The notes: generated by a model from the letters alone, not told the origin. Shown: positions 17,624 through 26,422, numbered from the stretch's first letter. The stretch is 64,000 bases of DNA from Microbulbifer thermotolerans (GCF_900112305.1 NZ_FOKT01000002.1:1-64000), one strand, 5' to 3'. A program made the numbers and translations.

Positions 17624-19757
17624 AATGCCCGGCACTCAGTGCTTCGCTCTGATCATTCCGCTCCAACGCTTTCCAGAGGTGGGTGTACATCAGTGCAACC
17701 CGGTGCGCCAGCTGCTCGTTGGTCGCGCTTCCCTTGTGGCCGCCTTCGAGATTCTCGAAGTATTCCACATGCTGGCCCATTGCCTTCATGCGGGCAGCCA
17801 TTTTACGCGCGTGGCCCGGGTGCACCCGGTCGTCGCGAGTGGAGGTGAAGAAGAATATCGACGGGTATTCGACCCCGGGCTTCAGGTTTTGATAGGGGGA
17901 ATATTCCTTGATGAACTTCCAGTCGTCGGTGTCCGGATTGCCGTATTCCCCCATCCAGGAGGCACCGGCCAAAAGCTTGTGGTAGCGCTTCATGTCCAGC
18001 AGGGGAACACCGCAAATGACCGCGTTGAAAAGGTCCGGACGTCGAACCATGCTCGCTCCCACAAGCAGCCCGCCGTTGCTGCGGCCTTCGATGCTCAAGC
18101 GCTGTGGGCGGGTAATACGGCGCGCGATTAAATCTTCCGCGACCGCTTCGAAGTCCTCATAGGATTTGATCCGATTCTCGCGCAGAGCCGCTGCATGCCA
18201 GCTGGGCCCGTACTCGCCGCCGCCGCGGATATTGGCCAGCACGAAGACACCGCCGCGCTCCAGCCAGAGTTTGCCGTAGGCGCCGTTTAGTGGCTCGTAG
18301 GAACCGGAGTAGGAAGGCAACAGGGCATTGCGGAAGCCGCCGTAAGAGAAGATGTGGGTGGGATTGTCACTGTCCAGTTCAATGTCCTTTGCCATTACCG
18401 CGAAGTAGGGTACCCGGGTGCCGTCAGCAGACTTGGCAAAGTACTGCTCAATTTTAAACTTGCTTCCGTCGAAGGTTGGCGACTGCACCATTATACGGTC
18501 GAGTTTGTCGCTGTCGGCACGGTAGTGATAGAGGCTCGGTGGCGTGACAAAGTTTTCCCAGGTCAGGTAGGCGTTACCGCTTTCATCATTGTAGGTGGCG
18601 ATAACCAACTTGCCGTTGTCGGGGAAAGTGACAGGAATCTTTTTAAAGCCTTTGTCGTCACGGCGATAAAAGTAGGCGCGGCCTTTGACGTCGTCCAGCA
18701 TGGTCACCAGTACACCGGCTTCAGAAACTGCCACGGATTCCACTACTTCGTGCTCGTTTGGGGTGACCAGCGCGGAAACTCGGGGGGAACCCTCGATCAG
18801 TGCATCCAGGGATACCAGTACCAGACTACCTAGTGGCCATTGCTTGCCGCCCACTTTCCAGTCCTCGTTCAGCATCACTACCAGAGAATCGCCCAGGGCA
18901 CCCTTGATGACTGCTGTTTGTGGTAGGGCCAGTGGTAGGGTTTTGTTATCGCGGTAGGCAAAGGTGCGGGAATGCCAAAAATCCAGTCCCTCGTTGAGAA
19001 TAATGGTGCGCTGATCGCCGCTGCCGACTGCGTCGGGAGAAAGCCATGCGGACAATTTCGGCACTTCCAGGAGCACTTCCGCTTTCGCCAGAGGCTCGCC
19101 CCGGCGCCAAATCTTGGCCTTGCGGGCATAGCCGGAGTCGGTCGCCGCATCCTCGCCCCGGGCGCTGGCGATCAGCAGGTGGTCTGCATCGATCCACACC
19201 GCGGACTGCTTGGCCATCGGCGAGAAGAAACCGTCTTTCACGAATTTTTTGTCTCGGGCGTTAAATTCGCGCAATTCCACTGCGTCGCCACCGCCTTCAG
19301 AAAGTGCCACCAGACAGCGGGTCTGGGCCTTATCTTGGCAGTCCATGCCCTTAAACACCCATTTTTTGTCTTCCGTGCGGGATAGGGCGTCGATATCAAG
19401 CACCGTTTCCCACTGGTCGTTGCCGCGATCGAACTTGTCTGCCTGGATGCGGCGGTACAGTCCGCGCGGGTTTTTTTCGCTGTGATGGTTTTCGTACAGC
19501 CAATCTCCTTTCTGGGTGATCTCCGGCAGGCGGTCTTTTGAGCTCAAAGCCGCCAGTGCGTCGGCATAGAGGGATTTGTACAAGTCACTTTCCGCCAAAG
19601 TGGATTGGGTTTCGGCGTTCTGCTCTTTTACCCACTCGATGGCGCGATCGCCGTCGACGTTCTCTAGCCACAAATAGGGGTCTTTCTCAGCCCAAACCGC
19701 GGGCGTGGCCGCAACGGCCAATGCCGCAATCGCCAGCTGTTGAAACTTTGTACTCAT
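17622..19757 (-). CDS. Prolyl oligopeptidase family serine peptidase (S9A), exported
   Basis: A 711-residue protein with a signal peptide (about 1-23, ending AVWA). A seven-bladed propeller domain is followed by the alpha/beta-hydrolase domain. The catalytic serine is in GRSNGGLLVGA, the aspartate in STRDDRVHPGHARK and the histidine in EGGHKGSA. It cleaves after proline in short peptides, here probably in the periplasm. The stop codon lies in the arm of the degenerate 213-bp repeat, so the C-terminal tail (LERNDQSEALSAGH) may have been reshaped by that insertion. Confidence 0.94.
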   Translation of the reverse strand: MSTKFQQLAIAALAVAATPAVWAEKDPYLWLENVDGDRAIEWVKEQNAETQSTLAESDLYKSLYADALAALSSKDRLPEITQKGDWLYENHHSEKNPRGLYRRIQADKFDRGNDQWETVLDIDALSRTEDKKWVFKGMDCQDKAQTRCLVALSEGGGDAVELREFNARDKKFVKDGFFSPMAKQSAVWIDADHLLIASARGEDAATDSGYARKAKIWRRGEPLAKAEVLLEVPKLSAWLSPDAVGSGDQRTIILNEGLDFWHSRTFAYRDNKTLPLALPQTAVIKGALGDSLVVMLNEDWKVGGKQWPLGSLVLVSLDALIEGSPRVSALVTPNEHEVVESVAVSEAGVLVTMLDDVKGRAYFYRRDDKGFKKIPVTFPDNGKLVIATYNDESGNAYLTWENFVTPPSLYHYRADSDKLDRIMVQSPTFDGSKFKIEQYFAKSADGTRVPYFAVMAKDIELDSDNPTHIFSYGGFRNALLPSYSGSYEPLNGAYGKLWLERGGVFVLANIRGGGEYGPSWHAAALRENRIKSYEDFEAVAEDLIARRITRPQRLSIEGRSNGGLLVGASMVRRPDLFNAVICGVPLLDMKRYHKLLAGASWMGEYGNPDTDDWKFIKEYSPYQNLKPGVEYPSIFFFTSTRDDRVHPGHARKMAARMKAMGQHVEYFENLEGGHKGSATNEQLAHRVALMYTHLWKALERNDQSEALSAGH

Positions 19758-20112
19758 TATGAATTAACCTTTGGGAACTGATTGCTGCGAAATTGAGATC
19801 GCACATGATCAACCGGAACAGAATATTGTCGCCAAAAGCCGCTGTAAAGATTGCCTATCCCCGGCTGAGATACTGCGTTGGTTTATTGAGACGAAGATGA
19901 TGCGGGCCTTTTGTATTTGGATGTCCAGGTAACGAGTGGTGCGCCACCTGCCGCGGAGCGCCTTTACAGTAGGCTGACCGCTGAACTAAACCTTAGGCTG
20001 CTGCAAGGTGTGACATGGCTGAGCTGCGCGGTGCCTATGTAGTTTGGTACGACCGTATTAGTCTTGGCGCCTGTCATTATCTGCCTGGAGGCCACAGATA
20101 ACGGAGAACGCG
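19758..20112. other. Divergent intergenic region, S9 peptidase / DUF3302 operon
   Basis: About 355 bp with no coding frame of note. It must hold the promoters of the peptidase gene (minus) and of the four-gene export-type operon (plus). A GGAGAA ribosome site stands 7 bases before the ATG at 20113. No clear -35/-10 pair or operator was identified by eye. Confidence 0.4.
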
Positions 20113-20466
20113 ATGGGGTTTAAACTCGACCACTGGGACTATCTGACCTTCCTGGTCATCATTGCCGCGGGGATATCTATCCTTTTGATTCTGCTTTGGA
20201 TTGCGGGATTACCGGGCAAAATTGCTTTGTCGCGGAGGCATCCCGACGCAGAGGCGGTAAAGATTATGGGGTATGCGGGATTTCTTGCCGTGGTGCCCTG
20301 GATCAACGCGTTTATCTGGGCCTTTAAACCGACCGATACCGTTGATATCCGGCGCTTCCCGGAAGAGGAGGCGCGGGCAATGGAGAAAGAGATTGGTCGC
20401 CTGCAAGGGGAATCCCGCTCACCAGACAAGGACGGGCGAGATTCGGATAGCGATAACAGCGGCTGA
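20113..20466 (+). CDS. DUF3302 family inner-membrane protein (YiaW-like)
   Basis: A 117-residue protein with two hydrophobic segments (FLVIIAAGISILLILLWIAGL and IMGYAGFLAVVPWINAFIWAF) separated by LPGKIALSRRHPDAEAV, the DUF3302/YiaW signature, and a charged C-terminal tail. In E. coli yiaW is the neighbour of the membrane fusion protein gene yiaV, and the same pairing occurs here. The function is unknown. It is the first gene of a tightly packed operon. Confidence 0.85.
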   Translation: MGFKLDHWDYLTFLVIIAAGISILLILLWIAGLPGKIALSRRHPDAEAVKIMGYAGFLAVVPWINAFIWAFKPTDTVDIRRFPEEEARAMEKEIGRLQGESRSPDKDGRDSDSDNSG

Positions 20467-20476
20467 GGAGGATCCC

Positions 20477-21631
20477 GTGCTCCTGGGATTTGTCATCCTG
20501 TTTGCCTACATCATTGTGGTGTGGCTGACCTTTTTCAAATTCAAATGGATGAAGTTCAACATTACCTGGGGCATAGTTTCCGTATCAGTTGGACTGCACC
20601 TTTTGATTATTTTTTTGATTGGCCTGCGTTTTATCACACCTTACTCCACTAATGCGCGGATTATTCAACACACCATTCAACTGACACCGCGCCTTACCGA
20701 GCCCACTTTAGTCACGGACGTACTGGTAGAGCCCAATGTCCCGGTTAAAAAGGGGCAACCGTTGTTTCAGTTTGATCGCAGGCCATACGAGTACAAGGTG
20801 CGGGAGCTAGAGGCGGAACTCGCCAAAGCGAAGCAAAATGTGCATGTCCTGGAGGCGGATATCGAGGTCGCCAGGCAAAAGGTCATTCAGCTGCAAAGCG
20901 AACTGGTGTATGCCCGCTATGAGCAGAAGCTTTCACAAAATCTGGCCAGTCGCGGTGCAGGTCCGGAAGAGGATGTGCAAAAGTGGGCGGCGCGAGTAGC
21001 AGCCAATGAAGCGGCTATCCGCGAGGCGCAGGCGGAACTCAAGCGAGCGGAGCTTAATTATCAATCGCAAATTGATGGTGTGAACACTACGGTGGCCGCT
21101 ATTCAGGCCAAGCTGGATCTTGCCCGTTACTATCTTGACAACACCCTGATGGTGGCGCCAGAGGATGGGTATATCATCAATTTACAAGTGCGCCCTGGAA
21201 TGGTGGCAGGGGCTTTGCGTATTGGTGCCATCGCCACATTTATATGCGACTCTGACCGCTATTTGCTGGCTAATTATTTTTTGGAGAACCTAAAGCATGT
21301 GAAGGAAGGGCAAGAGGCGGAGGTGGCCTTGGACCTCTACCCCGGCCAAATATTTACCGGCAGGGTAGAGGCCATTTGGCGCGGAAGTGGCCACGGACAA
21401 ATGTTGCCTAGCGGCAAATTGCCAGATTTTTTCTTCAGGCCCACCGAGTTACCCCAGGGCCAGTTTGTAGTCGCCATCCGTCTCGACGAGGAAGACCAGT
21501 CCAAGTTTCCCATCGGCACACAGGGGCGTGCGGCTATTTACACTGATACTTCCAGTGGCTTCGTAGTGTTGCGCAAGATTGGAATCCGCGCATACTCCTG
21601 GGCCAACTGGCTCTACCCCTTTGCCGGATAA
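20477..21631 (+). CDS. HlyD/EmrA-type membrane fusion protein (YiaV-like)
   Basis: A 384-residue periplasmic adaptor anchored by N-terminal hydrophobic segments (VILFAYIIVVWLTFFKF and VGLHLLIIFLIGL). It has a lipoyl-like half-motif (TDVLVEPNVPVKKGQPLF), a long coiled-coil hairpin (about 105-205) and the second barrel half MVAPEDGYIINLQVRPGM. The GTG at 20477 is chosen because AGGAGGA sits just before it; the open frame continues upstream but inside the DUF3302 gene. Two leading membrane helices and the DUF3302 partner match E. coli YiaV. No cognate inner-membrane pump is encoded next to it. Confidence 0.88.
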   Translation: MLLGFVILFAYIIVVWLTFFKFKWMKFNITWGIVSVSVGLHLLIIFLIGLRFITPYSTNARIIQHTIQLTPRLTEPTLVTDVLVEPNVPVKKGQPLFQFDRRPYEYKVRELEAELAKAKQNVHVLEADIEVARQKVIQLQSELVYARYEQKLSQNLASRGAGPEEDVQKWAARVAANEAAIREAQAELKRAELNYQSQIDGVNTTVAAIQAKLDLARYYLDNTLMVAPEDGYIINLQVRPGMVAGALRIGAIATFICDSDRYLLANYFLENLKHVKEGQEAEVALDLYPGQIFTGRVEAIWRGSGHGQMLPSGKLPDFFFRPTELPQGQFVVAIRLDEEDQSKFPIGTQGRAAIYTDTSSGFVVLRKIGIRAYSWANWLYPFAG

Positions 21632-23055
21632 TGCGCATATCACGAGCGGCTCTCACCTTGGTTCTGGCACTCGCCGGATGCGCGCTGCGGCCGCCGCCAT
21701 CACAGCCGGAAATCCTCGCAAGCGCGCTCCCGGCGGAAACGGTTATTCCCCATGAATGGATTGCAGACCGTTACCCTGGGGCGGTGACGAACGACTGGCT
21801 GAGCGCTTTCAATGATCCGGTACTGGACGCCATTCTGGCGGAGGCGCTCGCCAACAATCTGGATCTGCTCCAGGCGGCGGATAAGGTGGAAGTTGCGCGG
21901 CAGATGGTGACAGTGGTTGGCGCCAAGCTGTTGCCGCAGATCGGAGGCAAGATTGCCGGCAAGCGCACGCATGATTTCGGCGACGAAGATTATATAAAGC
22001 ATACGCACAGCCACACAGTTGCAGCACTTAATATTGCTTGGGAAATGGATGTGTGGGGACGGTTGCGCAGCCAGCGCGCCGCGGCGGAAGCTGAATACGA
22101 TGCCGGTGTTTTTGAATACGCCTACGCGCAGCAGTCCCTGGCGGCGACGGTGGCTTTGAACTGGTATTTGACCACAGAGACTTACCAGCTACTCCAGTTG
22201 GCTGAACGTGCGGTGGAAATCTATGCTGGCCTGTTGCAGCTGGCCGAAATCCGAAGAGATAGTGGCAAGAGCACCGATCTGGATGTGGTAGATGCTCGGG
22301 CGCGAATGGAAACCGCCATGAGTGAATTGCAGTCCGCACGTATCGATTTTGATCGCGCGCGACGGACTCTGGAAGTGCTCCTCGGCAGGTACCCGGCGGC
22401 AGAAATACAGGCAGCACCGCACTATCCGCCGTTGCCGCCTCCGGTCGCGACCGGTTTGCCGGCCACCCTGTTGGAGCGGCGCCCGGATATTCTCGCCGCC
22501 GAATACCGGGTGCTTGCGGCTTTTCGCAAGCGAGAAGCCGTGCGGCTCGCTCTGCTGCCGGATTTTTCTCTTTCGCTGACCGCGGAACGTTTGGGTGATC
22601 ACCTGTTGGAGGTTCTGCATCTCAGTCCGTACCGCGCGTCGGTGGAGATGGGCGCGACTGTTCCTATTTATGAAGGCGGCGCCCTCTGTGCCTATCTCAA
22701 TATCGCCACTGCGGAACAGGCACAGGCGGTGGCCCACTACGGCAGCGTGGTGCTCAATGCATTCCGTGAAGTGGAAAATGCAATCGCCAGTGAAGCTTTG
22801 TTGGCACGCCAACTCGAATATGCTCAGCGGGCATTGGCAGATCGCACCAGGGCGGTGGAGATTGCCAGAGTGCAGTATCGCGCTGGGCGGAGAGATCTAC
22901 TTTGGGTAGAGGAGTTGCAGGCGGGACAAATCGCCGCGGAAGCGAAAGTGATTCAGTTGCGCAATGCTCGGATTGCCAACCGCATCCGCCTGCACCTCGC
23001 CCTAGGTGGTAGTTTTGGCGGAGGACTGGCCGCGCCAGGGGGGCTCAGCAAATGA
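21631..23055 (+). CDS. TolC/OprM-family outer membrane efflux lipoprotein
   Basis: A 474-residue outer-membrane factor of the NodT/OprM group. The lipobox is LAGC within the first 17 residues. Two OEP repeats follow, with the PATLLERRPDILAAEYRVLAA signature and a closing IAEVQYRAGRRDLL-like motif (here IARVQYRAGRRDLLWVEELQ). The ATG overlaps the previous stop (TAATG), so the two are translationally coupled. It would form the exit channel for the adaptor encoded upstream. Confidence 0.92.
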   Translation: MRISRAALTLVLALAGCALRPPPSQPEILASALPAETVIPHEWIADRYPGAVTNDWLSAFNDPVLDAILAEALANNLDLLQAADKVEVARQMVTVVGAKLLPQIGGKIAGKRTHDFGDEDYIKHTHSHTVAALNIAWEMDVWGRLRSQRAAAEAEYDAGVFEYAYAQQSLAATVALNWYLTTETYQLLQLAERAVEIYAGLLQLAEIRRDSGKSTDLDVVDARARMETAMSELQSARIDFDRARRTLEVLLGRYPAAEIQAAPHYPPLPPPVATGLPATLLERRPDILAAEYRVLAAFRKREAVRLALLPDFSLSLTAERLGDHLLEVLHLSPYRASVEMGATVPIYEGGALCAYLNIATAEQAQAVAHYGSVVLNAFREVENAIASEALLARQLEYAQRALADRTRAVEIARVQYRAGRRDLLWVEELQAGQIAAEAKVIQLRNARIANRIRLHLALGGSFGGGLAAPGGLSK

Positions 23056-23501
23056 AGGCGCGGGCAGAGCGGCGTCATTGGCGTAGGACTTTGGCCGCAG
23101 CCCTACTACTGGCTGCCTGCATCTTCCTGTTTCACACAGCTGTATTACTGGAAGTGGCTCGCAATCTGGCGTGGTTGCACCGCTGGTTGACGGGTAATTA
23201 CGGCGCCGCAAATGCCGGCAGGATTTTGGTTTGTATCTGCTTCTTTATCCTCTTTTTGACCCACATTATCGAAGCTGTATTTTGGGGGAGTTTTCTGTGG
23301 CGCAAAAAAATGGTGGTCTGCTTGAGTGATGGAATTTATTTCGCAGCAAGCTCGATTACCGCATTGGGCTATGGAGATTTGGTTTTGCGGCATCCCTGGA
23401 GAGTGCTTGGGCCCTTGGTCGCCATCAATGGCTTATTAATGTTTGGATGTTCCACGGCTTTTCTGTTTCTGGTGTTGCAGAGGGTATGGGAACAATTCTA
23501 G
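23052..23501 (+). CDS. Two-TM potassium-channel-like protein
   Basis: A 149-residue membrane protein with about four hydrophobic stretches. The last two flank a pore loop with the filter SSITALGYGDLVL, matching the K+-channel TxGYGD signature (Ion_trans_2 type). There is no cytoplasmic RCK domain. The ATG overlaps the stop of the outer-membrane factor (ATGA), so all four genes from 20113 form one coupled operon. K+ selectivity is inferred from the filter. A pore protein as the fourth member of a tripartite-type operon is unusual. Confidence 0.82.
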   Translation: MKARAERRHWRRTLAAALLLAACIFLFHTAVLLEVARNLAWLHRWLTGNYGAANAGRILVCICFFILFLTHIIEAVFWGSFLWRKKMVVCLSDGIYFAASSITALGYGDLVLRHPWRVLGPLVAINGLLMFGCSTAFLFLVLQRVWEQF

Positions 23502-24066
23502 AGGGCTGTAGTTAAACTGCTTCTAACGGCAAAGATACTTGAAAGGCAGGTAGGAGTCTCACAGGTGATGGGATGGTATATCGAATTGTTGGATTGCAGG
23601 GCGCCAGTATGAGACGTTTAATGGTGAATTAGATGTCAATTTGGCTCTATTGCCTTTGGTGTTGATTGAAATGAGATGTAGTTCCTGTTTTGCTGTTATT
23701 CCTGTGATTCCCTTCATATACCTCTGTCAAATCCCACTCCCTGCGAGAAGTATTTTGCATTGCAATATTTTTTGTCGACATTGGTCGATGTGCACGTGAG
23801 CTGCGGGTGAATCGGGGTTGATTAAATAATAGGAGAAGTGTTTGCCTAATGTAGGCTATTTCCCCCATGGCTCCGTCGCCCACTTCCTTGCATGAGGTGG
23901 TTTTGAACATTTTAGCTCGCCATTTGGTCTTCCTTCTTGCGTCCCTGATCCTGTAATTGTGAAATGCCTATCCATTTATTGAGTTTTGCATTCAGGGTGA
24001 ATGCTTGTTGCAGCTGTTATTTTAGTTAATCAGAGGTTTCTGGCATAAAATCTAAAGGAGAGGAAC
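23502..24066. other. AT-rich intergenic region with a solo inverted-repeat end
   Basis: About 565 bp without a convincing gene. TTAATCAGAGGTTT at 24026-24039 matches the right terminal repeat of the 213-bp element over about 14 bases, possibly a remnant. An AAAGGAGAGGAAC ribosome site (about 24054-24066) precedes the next ATG. GC content falls here relative to the upstream operon. Confidence 0.4.
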
Positions 24067-24756
24067 ATGTTTGCGTCAAAAAGCCAAATTCTAAATGGTG
24101 GATTTGACTGCGTGGATGTCTCAGGACGTATGTATCTTTGGACGCCCAAAGGAAAGAGTCCGGACAGGTTGATTATTAGCGCGCATGGAATTCGTAGAAC
24201 GACGGCTTCCTTTGTGTTGAGGGGAGATGCTGTTATCAACTTCTATTCGCATGATAGGAACAGTGTAAGAGATCCTGGAATCAAGCGTTTTTATGAGGGT
24301 AAAACCGTTCCTGTTGAGACGCTGCGCAAGGGGGATCAATGTTTCAATTATATTCTTGCCAAGTATACAAATAGCTCTAATAATTCGCGGCATAATGGGG
24401 AGTATGAGAGCTACGATAAGATTCAGGAGATAATGGCAACGGATTACATTAAAAAAGGAATGGACGATTTGTCTGCGGTGATAGATATGGGAGATAAAGT
24501 TCCGGCAGGAATGCGGGAAAGTTTACGCAAGTCCGCCATGAATAGTATGAAGTTGCGGCCTGCCAGTATTTTAACGATTCGTAATCGCTGCTTGCGCGCG
24601 GATATCAATCTGGAGTGGGTGTTGAATGCGCTTGCTGAGAATGGTTATCACTTTAACAAAATAGATTGCCTTTTCTGTCGCAGCACTCTTTGGACATCGT
24701 TTGTTGATATGTTGCCTGTGGGGGCTTCATACGGGGATGATGTGATTTTCTCCTAG
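24067..24756 (+). CDS. Orphan protein resembling the Stv-type 'putative adhesin/toxin' domain
   Basis: A 229-residue soluble protein without signal peptide. The part around residues 30-95 (SPDRLIISAHG, then FVLRGDAVINFYSHDR, then a DPG...KGDQCFNYILAKY stretch) resembles Stv domains found in polymorphic toxin and adhesin proteins. That match is from memory and tentative. The rest is not recognised and has five cysteines. It is AT-rich, has an excellent ribosome site (AGGAGAGG), and is followed directly by a 213-bp mobile repeat. It is likely a laterally acquired cargo gene. No immunity gene, secretion marker or toxin repeat is visible beside it. Confidence 0.55.
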   Translation: MFASKSQILNGGFDCVDVSGRMYLWTPKGKSPDRLIISAHGIRRTTASFVLRGDAVINFYSHDRNSVRDPGIKRFYEGKTVPVETLRKGDQCFNYILAKYTNSSNNSRHNGEYESYDKIQEIMATDYIKKGMDDLSAVIDMGDKVPAGMRESLRKSAMNSMKLRPASILTIRNRCLRADINLEWVLNALAENGYHFNKIDCLFCRSTLWTSFVDMLPVGASYGDDVIFS

Positions 24757-24796
24757 AGACTGTGATCGATACGGATGCTATATAATTAACATTTAA

Positions 24797-25009
24797 GGAA
24801 CCTCTGATTAATTCGCGTGAACACTATGGTAGCTTCCGGGGCGCTCAGGCAATAGGACGGGCATTTCGAAAACGCACGAGCGCTTCCCTGTAGCTCCGAC
24901 GGATACATCCTTGTATCCGGCGGTTTCGAAATTCCCGTCCTATCACCTGAGCTTCACATCCGCCCCCGAAGCGCCTCTGCCACCAGAAAGTGACTTAATC
25001 AGAGGTTCC
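24797..25009 (+). mobile_element. 213-bp MITE-like element, copy 1
   Basis: The ends GGAACCTCTGATTAATT (left) and their complement ending TCAGAGGTTCC (right) are flanked on both sides by TTAA (24793-24796 and 25010-25013), an apparent 4-bp target duplication. Inside lies a second inverted pair, CTCAGG(C/T)(A/G)ATAGGA...TCCTAT(C/T)(A/G)CCTGAG with TTTCGAAA boxes, and a small hairpin GGATACA...TGTATCC. It encodes no protein and is exactly the same length as the copies at 28686 and 38887, in the opposite orientation to those two. Confidence 0.85.
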
Positions 25010-25048
25010 TTAAATTTTCAAAAGGTGGATGGAAATTTCAAGAAGTCA

Positions 25049-25077
25049 AGAAGCTGAGCTTGGCCCAGACAGCTTCT
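25049..25077 (+). terminator. Hairpin after the repeat, possible terminator
   Basis: AGAAGCTG (25049-25056) pairs with CAGCTTCT (25070-25077). It lies between the plus-strand orphan gene and the minus-strand GNAT gene, which converge. There is no strong T run. A role as terminator is only suggested by position. Confidence 0.3.
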
Positions 25078-25178
25078 TAAATGCTATTTGAAGTAGCCGT
25101 CCCATCCTCTGAAATCCTCACCTGACTTTGAATATTCTTTACCGCCAGAAGTCAAATTGCCTGAACTTCTTCAGCTGA

Positions 25179-25598
25179 TTATCGTTGTCCGATGCGGTGG
25201 CTGCGTTCGAGGATCCAGCAGCGCTCATTGCGTTGAAATCCAATTTTTTCATAGTATGCGTTTGCTGCTGGAGCGGCAACAAGGATAAGTTTGCACTTTG
25301 GGCCCAATTGCTTTTGCGTGATTGACAACAGTTGCTTCCCGACACCTTTTTTCTGATGGCACTTGCTTACAGCAAGGTCGGATAAGTAGCATGCGTAGCT
25401 GAAATCCGTAACGCTTCTCGCTATGCCAATTAGTGTTCCTGAGTTCCATGCGGTGACGGAAAGATTGCTGTTTTTTAGCATTCCTTCTATGCAGTTTTTG
25501 TCGTCGATTGGTCTCCGTTCAGAGAGGGTTGACCTCTTTAGCAGGTCGATAAACTGCTCTGGGCTAAGGTCAGCATTTATTTTGTATTCGATGTTCAT
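25179..25598 (-). CDS. GNAT family N-acetyltransferase
   Basis: A 139-residue single-domain GNAT protein. The acetyl-CoA pyrophosphate-binding segment is visible as LAVSKCHQKKGVGKQLL (Q/RxxGxG/A type), preceded by an SDLAV strand and followed by LVAAPAANAYYEKIGFQRN, the typical C-terminal motif B. The substrate is unknown. It is AT-rich like its neighbours. It has short relatives widely distributed on accessory islands, so lateral acquisition is likely. Confidence 0.88.
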   Translation of the reverse strand: MNIEYKINADLSPEQFIDLLKRSTLSERRPIDDKNCIEGMLKNSNLSVTAWNSGTLIGIARSVTDFSYACYLSDLAVSKCHQKKGVGKQLLSITQKQLGPKCKLILVAAPAANAYYEKIGFQRNERCWILERSHRIGQR

Positions 25599-25703
25599 TT
25601 TTTCGGTTAAGAGGGTGAAGAGTTTTCAGATAAAAGAGATTAAGTTGGGATTTTTAAAATGATAATAATTTTATGCATTAGATGCTGTAATTTGTAATCA
25701 GAG

Positions 25704-26090
25704 TTATTGTTTTAGCTCGACCAGAACAAATTCATTGCCGTACAAATCTAAAAAATGCGCATATTCCGCATTTGATTCTACTTTGGGTTTGCTATTGAAG
25801 ATAACCCCGCGCTCGCTAAGTTCTCTGTAGTCCTCTTGAAGGTTATCCGTATATAGCACTGCACAGGGCTGGCCTGCAGTCTGTTGACCAACTTGGGATT
25901 TTTGATGTTCAGAAGAGGCTTTTAGTAGCCAGATTCCAACATCGGGTTGCCCCGGCAGGCGAAGGTGTACAAACCTGTGAGGTTCTGAGTTTATATCAAC
26001 GAAAACTTCGAATCCCAGCTTATCCCTGTAGAATTCAATGGCTTCGTCATAGTCCTTTACCAGAATTACCAATCTTCCAATTGATTTCAT
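25704..26090 (-). CDS. VOC family (glyoxalase/bleomycin resistance-like) protein
   Basis: A 128-residue protein with one beta-alpha-beta-beta-beta repeat pair. It opens with IGRLVILVKDYDEAIEFYRDKLGFEVFVD and ends with FLDLYGNEFVLVELKQ. The first-position histidine ligand of glyoxalase I is replaced (RLVILV), while the terminal glutamate region (ELK) is kept, so the metal site may be incomplete. A GGGAAAA precedes the ATG at 26090. The substrate is unknown. A pair of strong hairpins lies about 250 bp upstream in its direction of transcription. Confidence 0.87.
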   Translation of the reverse strand: MKSIGRLVILVKDYDEAIEFYRDKLGFEVFVDINSEPHRFVHLRLPGQPDVGIWLLKASSEHQKSQVGQQTAGQPCAVLYTDNLQEDYRELSERGVIFNSKPKVESNAEYAHFLDLYGNEFVLVELKQ

Positions 26091-26336
26091 TTTGTTTTCC
26101 CGTTTCCGATTCCCTGGTTTTCGCTTGCAGTATTAGTTGGGCTATGGCTAGTTGTTCTTTGATTACTTGACTGTCTTTAATCACTACGGCGCGGGAGGTG
26201 TCAACATGGGCCTGTATTTCACCTTTTGAATCCTCGGGAGTTTGACAAAGGACCCGCAGACTTGACATGGCTGTAGTTTACTCCATAGACAGGCGATTTG
26301 GGGGCCTAGCTTAGAGTAAGTATGCTCGGGAGGGAC

Positions 26337-26422
26337 GGTCCATACAATATTTGCCACAGCAATATTGACGGACCTTTCGCCCCTATCAAATGCGTCTTTG
26401 GGCGGGTGTAAGAGATAGGGGC
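26337..26422 (-). ncRNA. Candidate structured RNA: two tandem stem-loops upstream of the VOC gene
   Basis: Stem 1: GGTCC (26337-26341) with GGACC (26370-26374), plus CAATATT (26345-26351) with AATATTG (26361-26367). Stem 2, four bases away: GCCCCTATC (26379-26387) with GATAGGGGC (26414-26422). No open frame of quality covers the region. Read on the minus strand it would be part of a leader for the VOC gene. It does not match a riboswitch class I recognise, and the strand is uncertain. Confidence 0.35.

Noticed and set aside
23647-23910. 87-codon minus-strand frame in the AT-rich gap
   Set aside because: Composition and sequence look non-coding, and no good ribosome site is seen.
26047-26268. 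73-codon minus-strand frame overlapping the VOC start
   Set aside because: No ribosome site and a 44-bp overlap with the VOC gene; no family recognised. It could be a remnant, but evidence is too weak to call.
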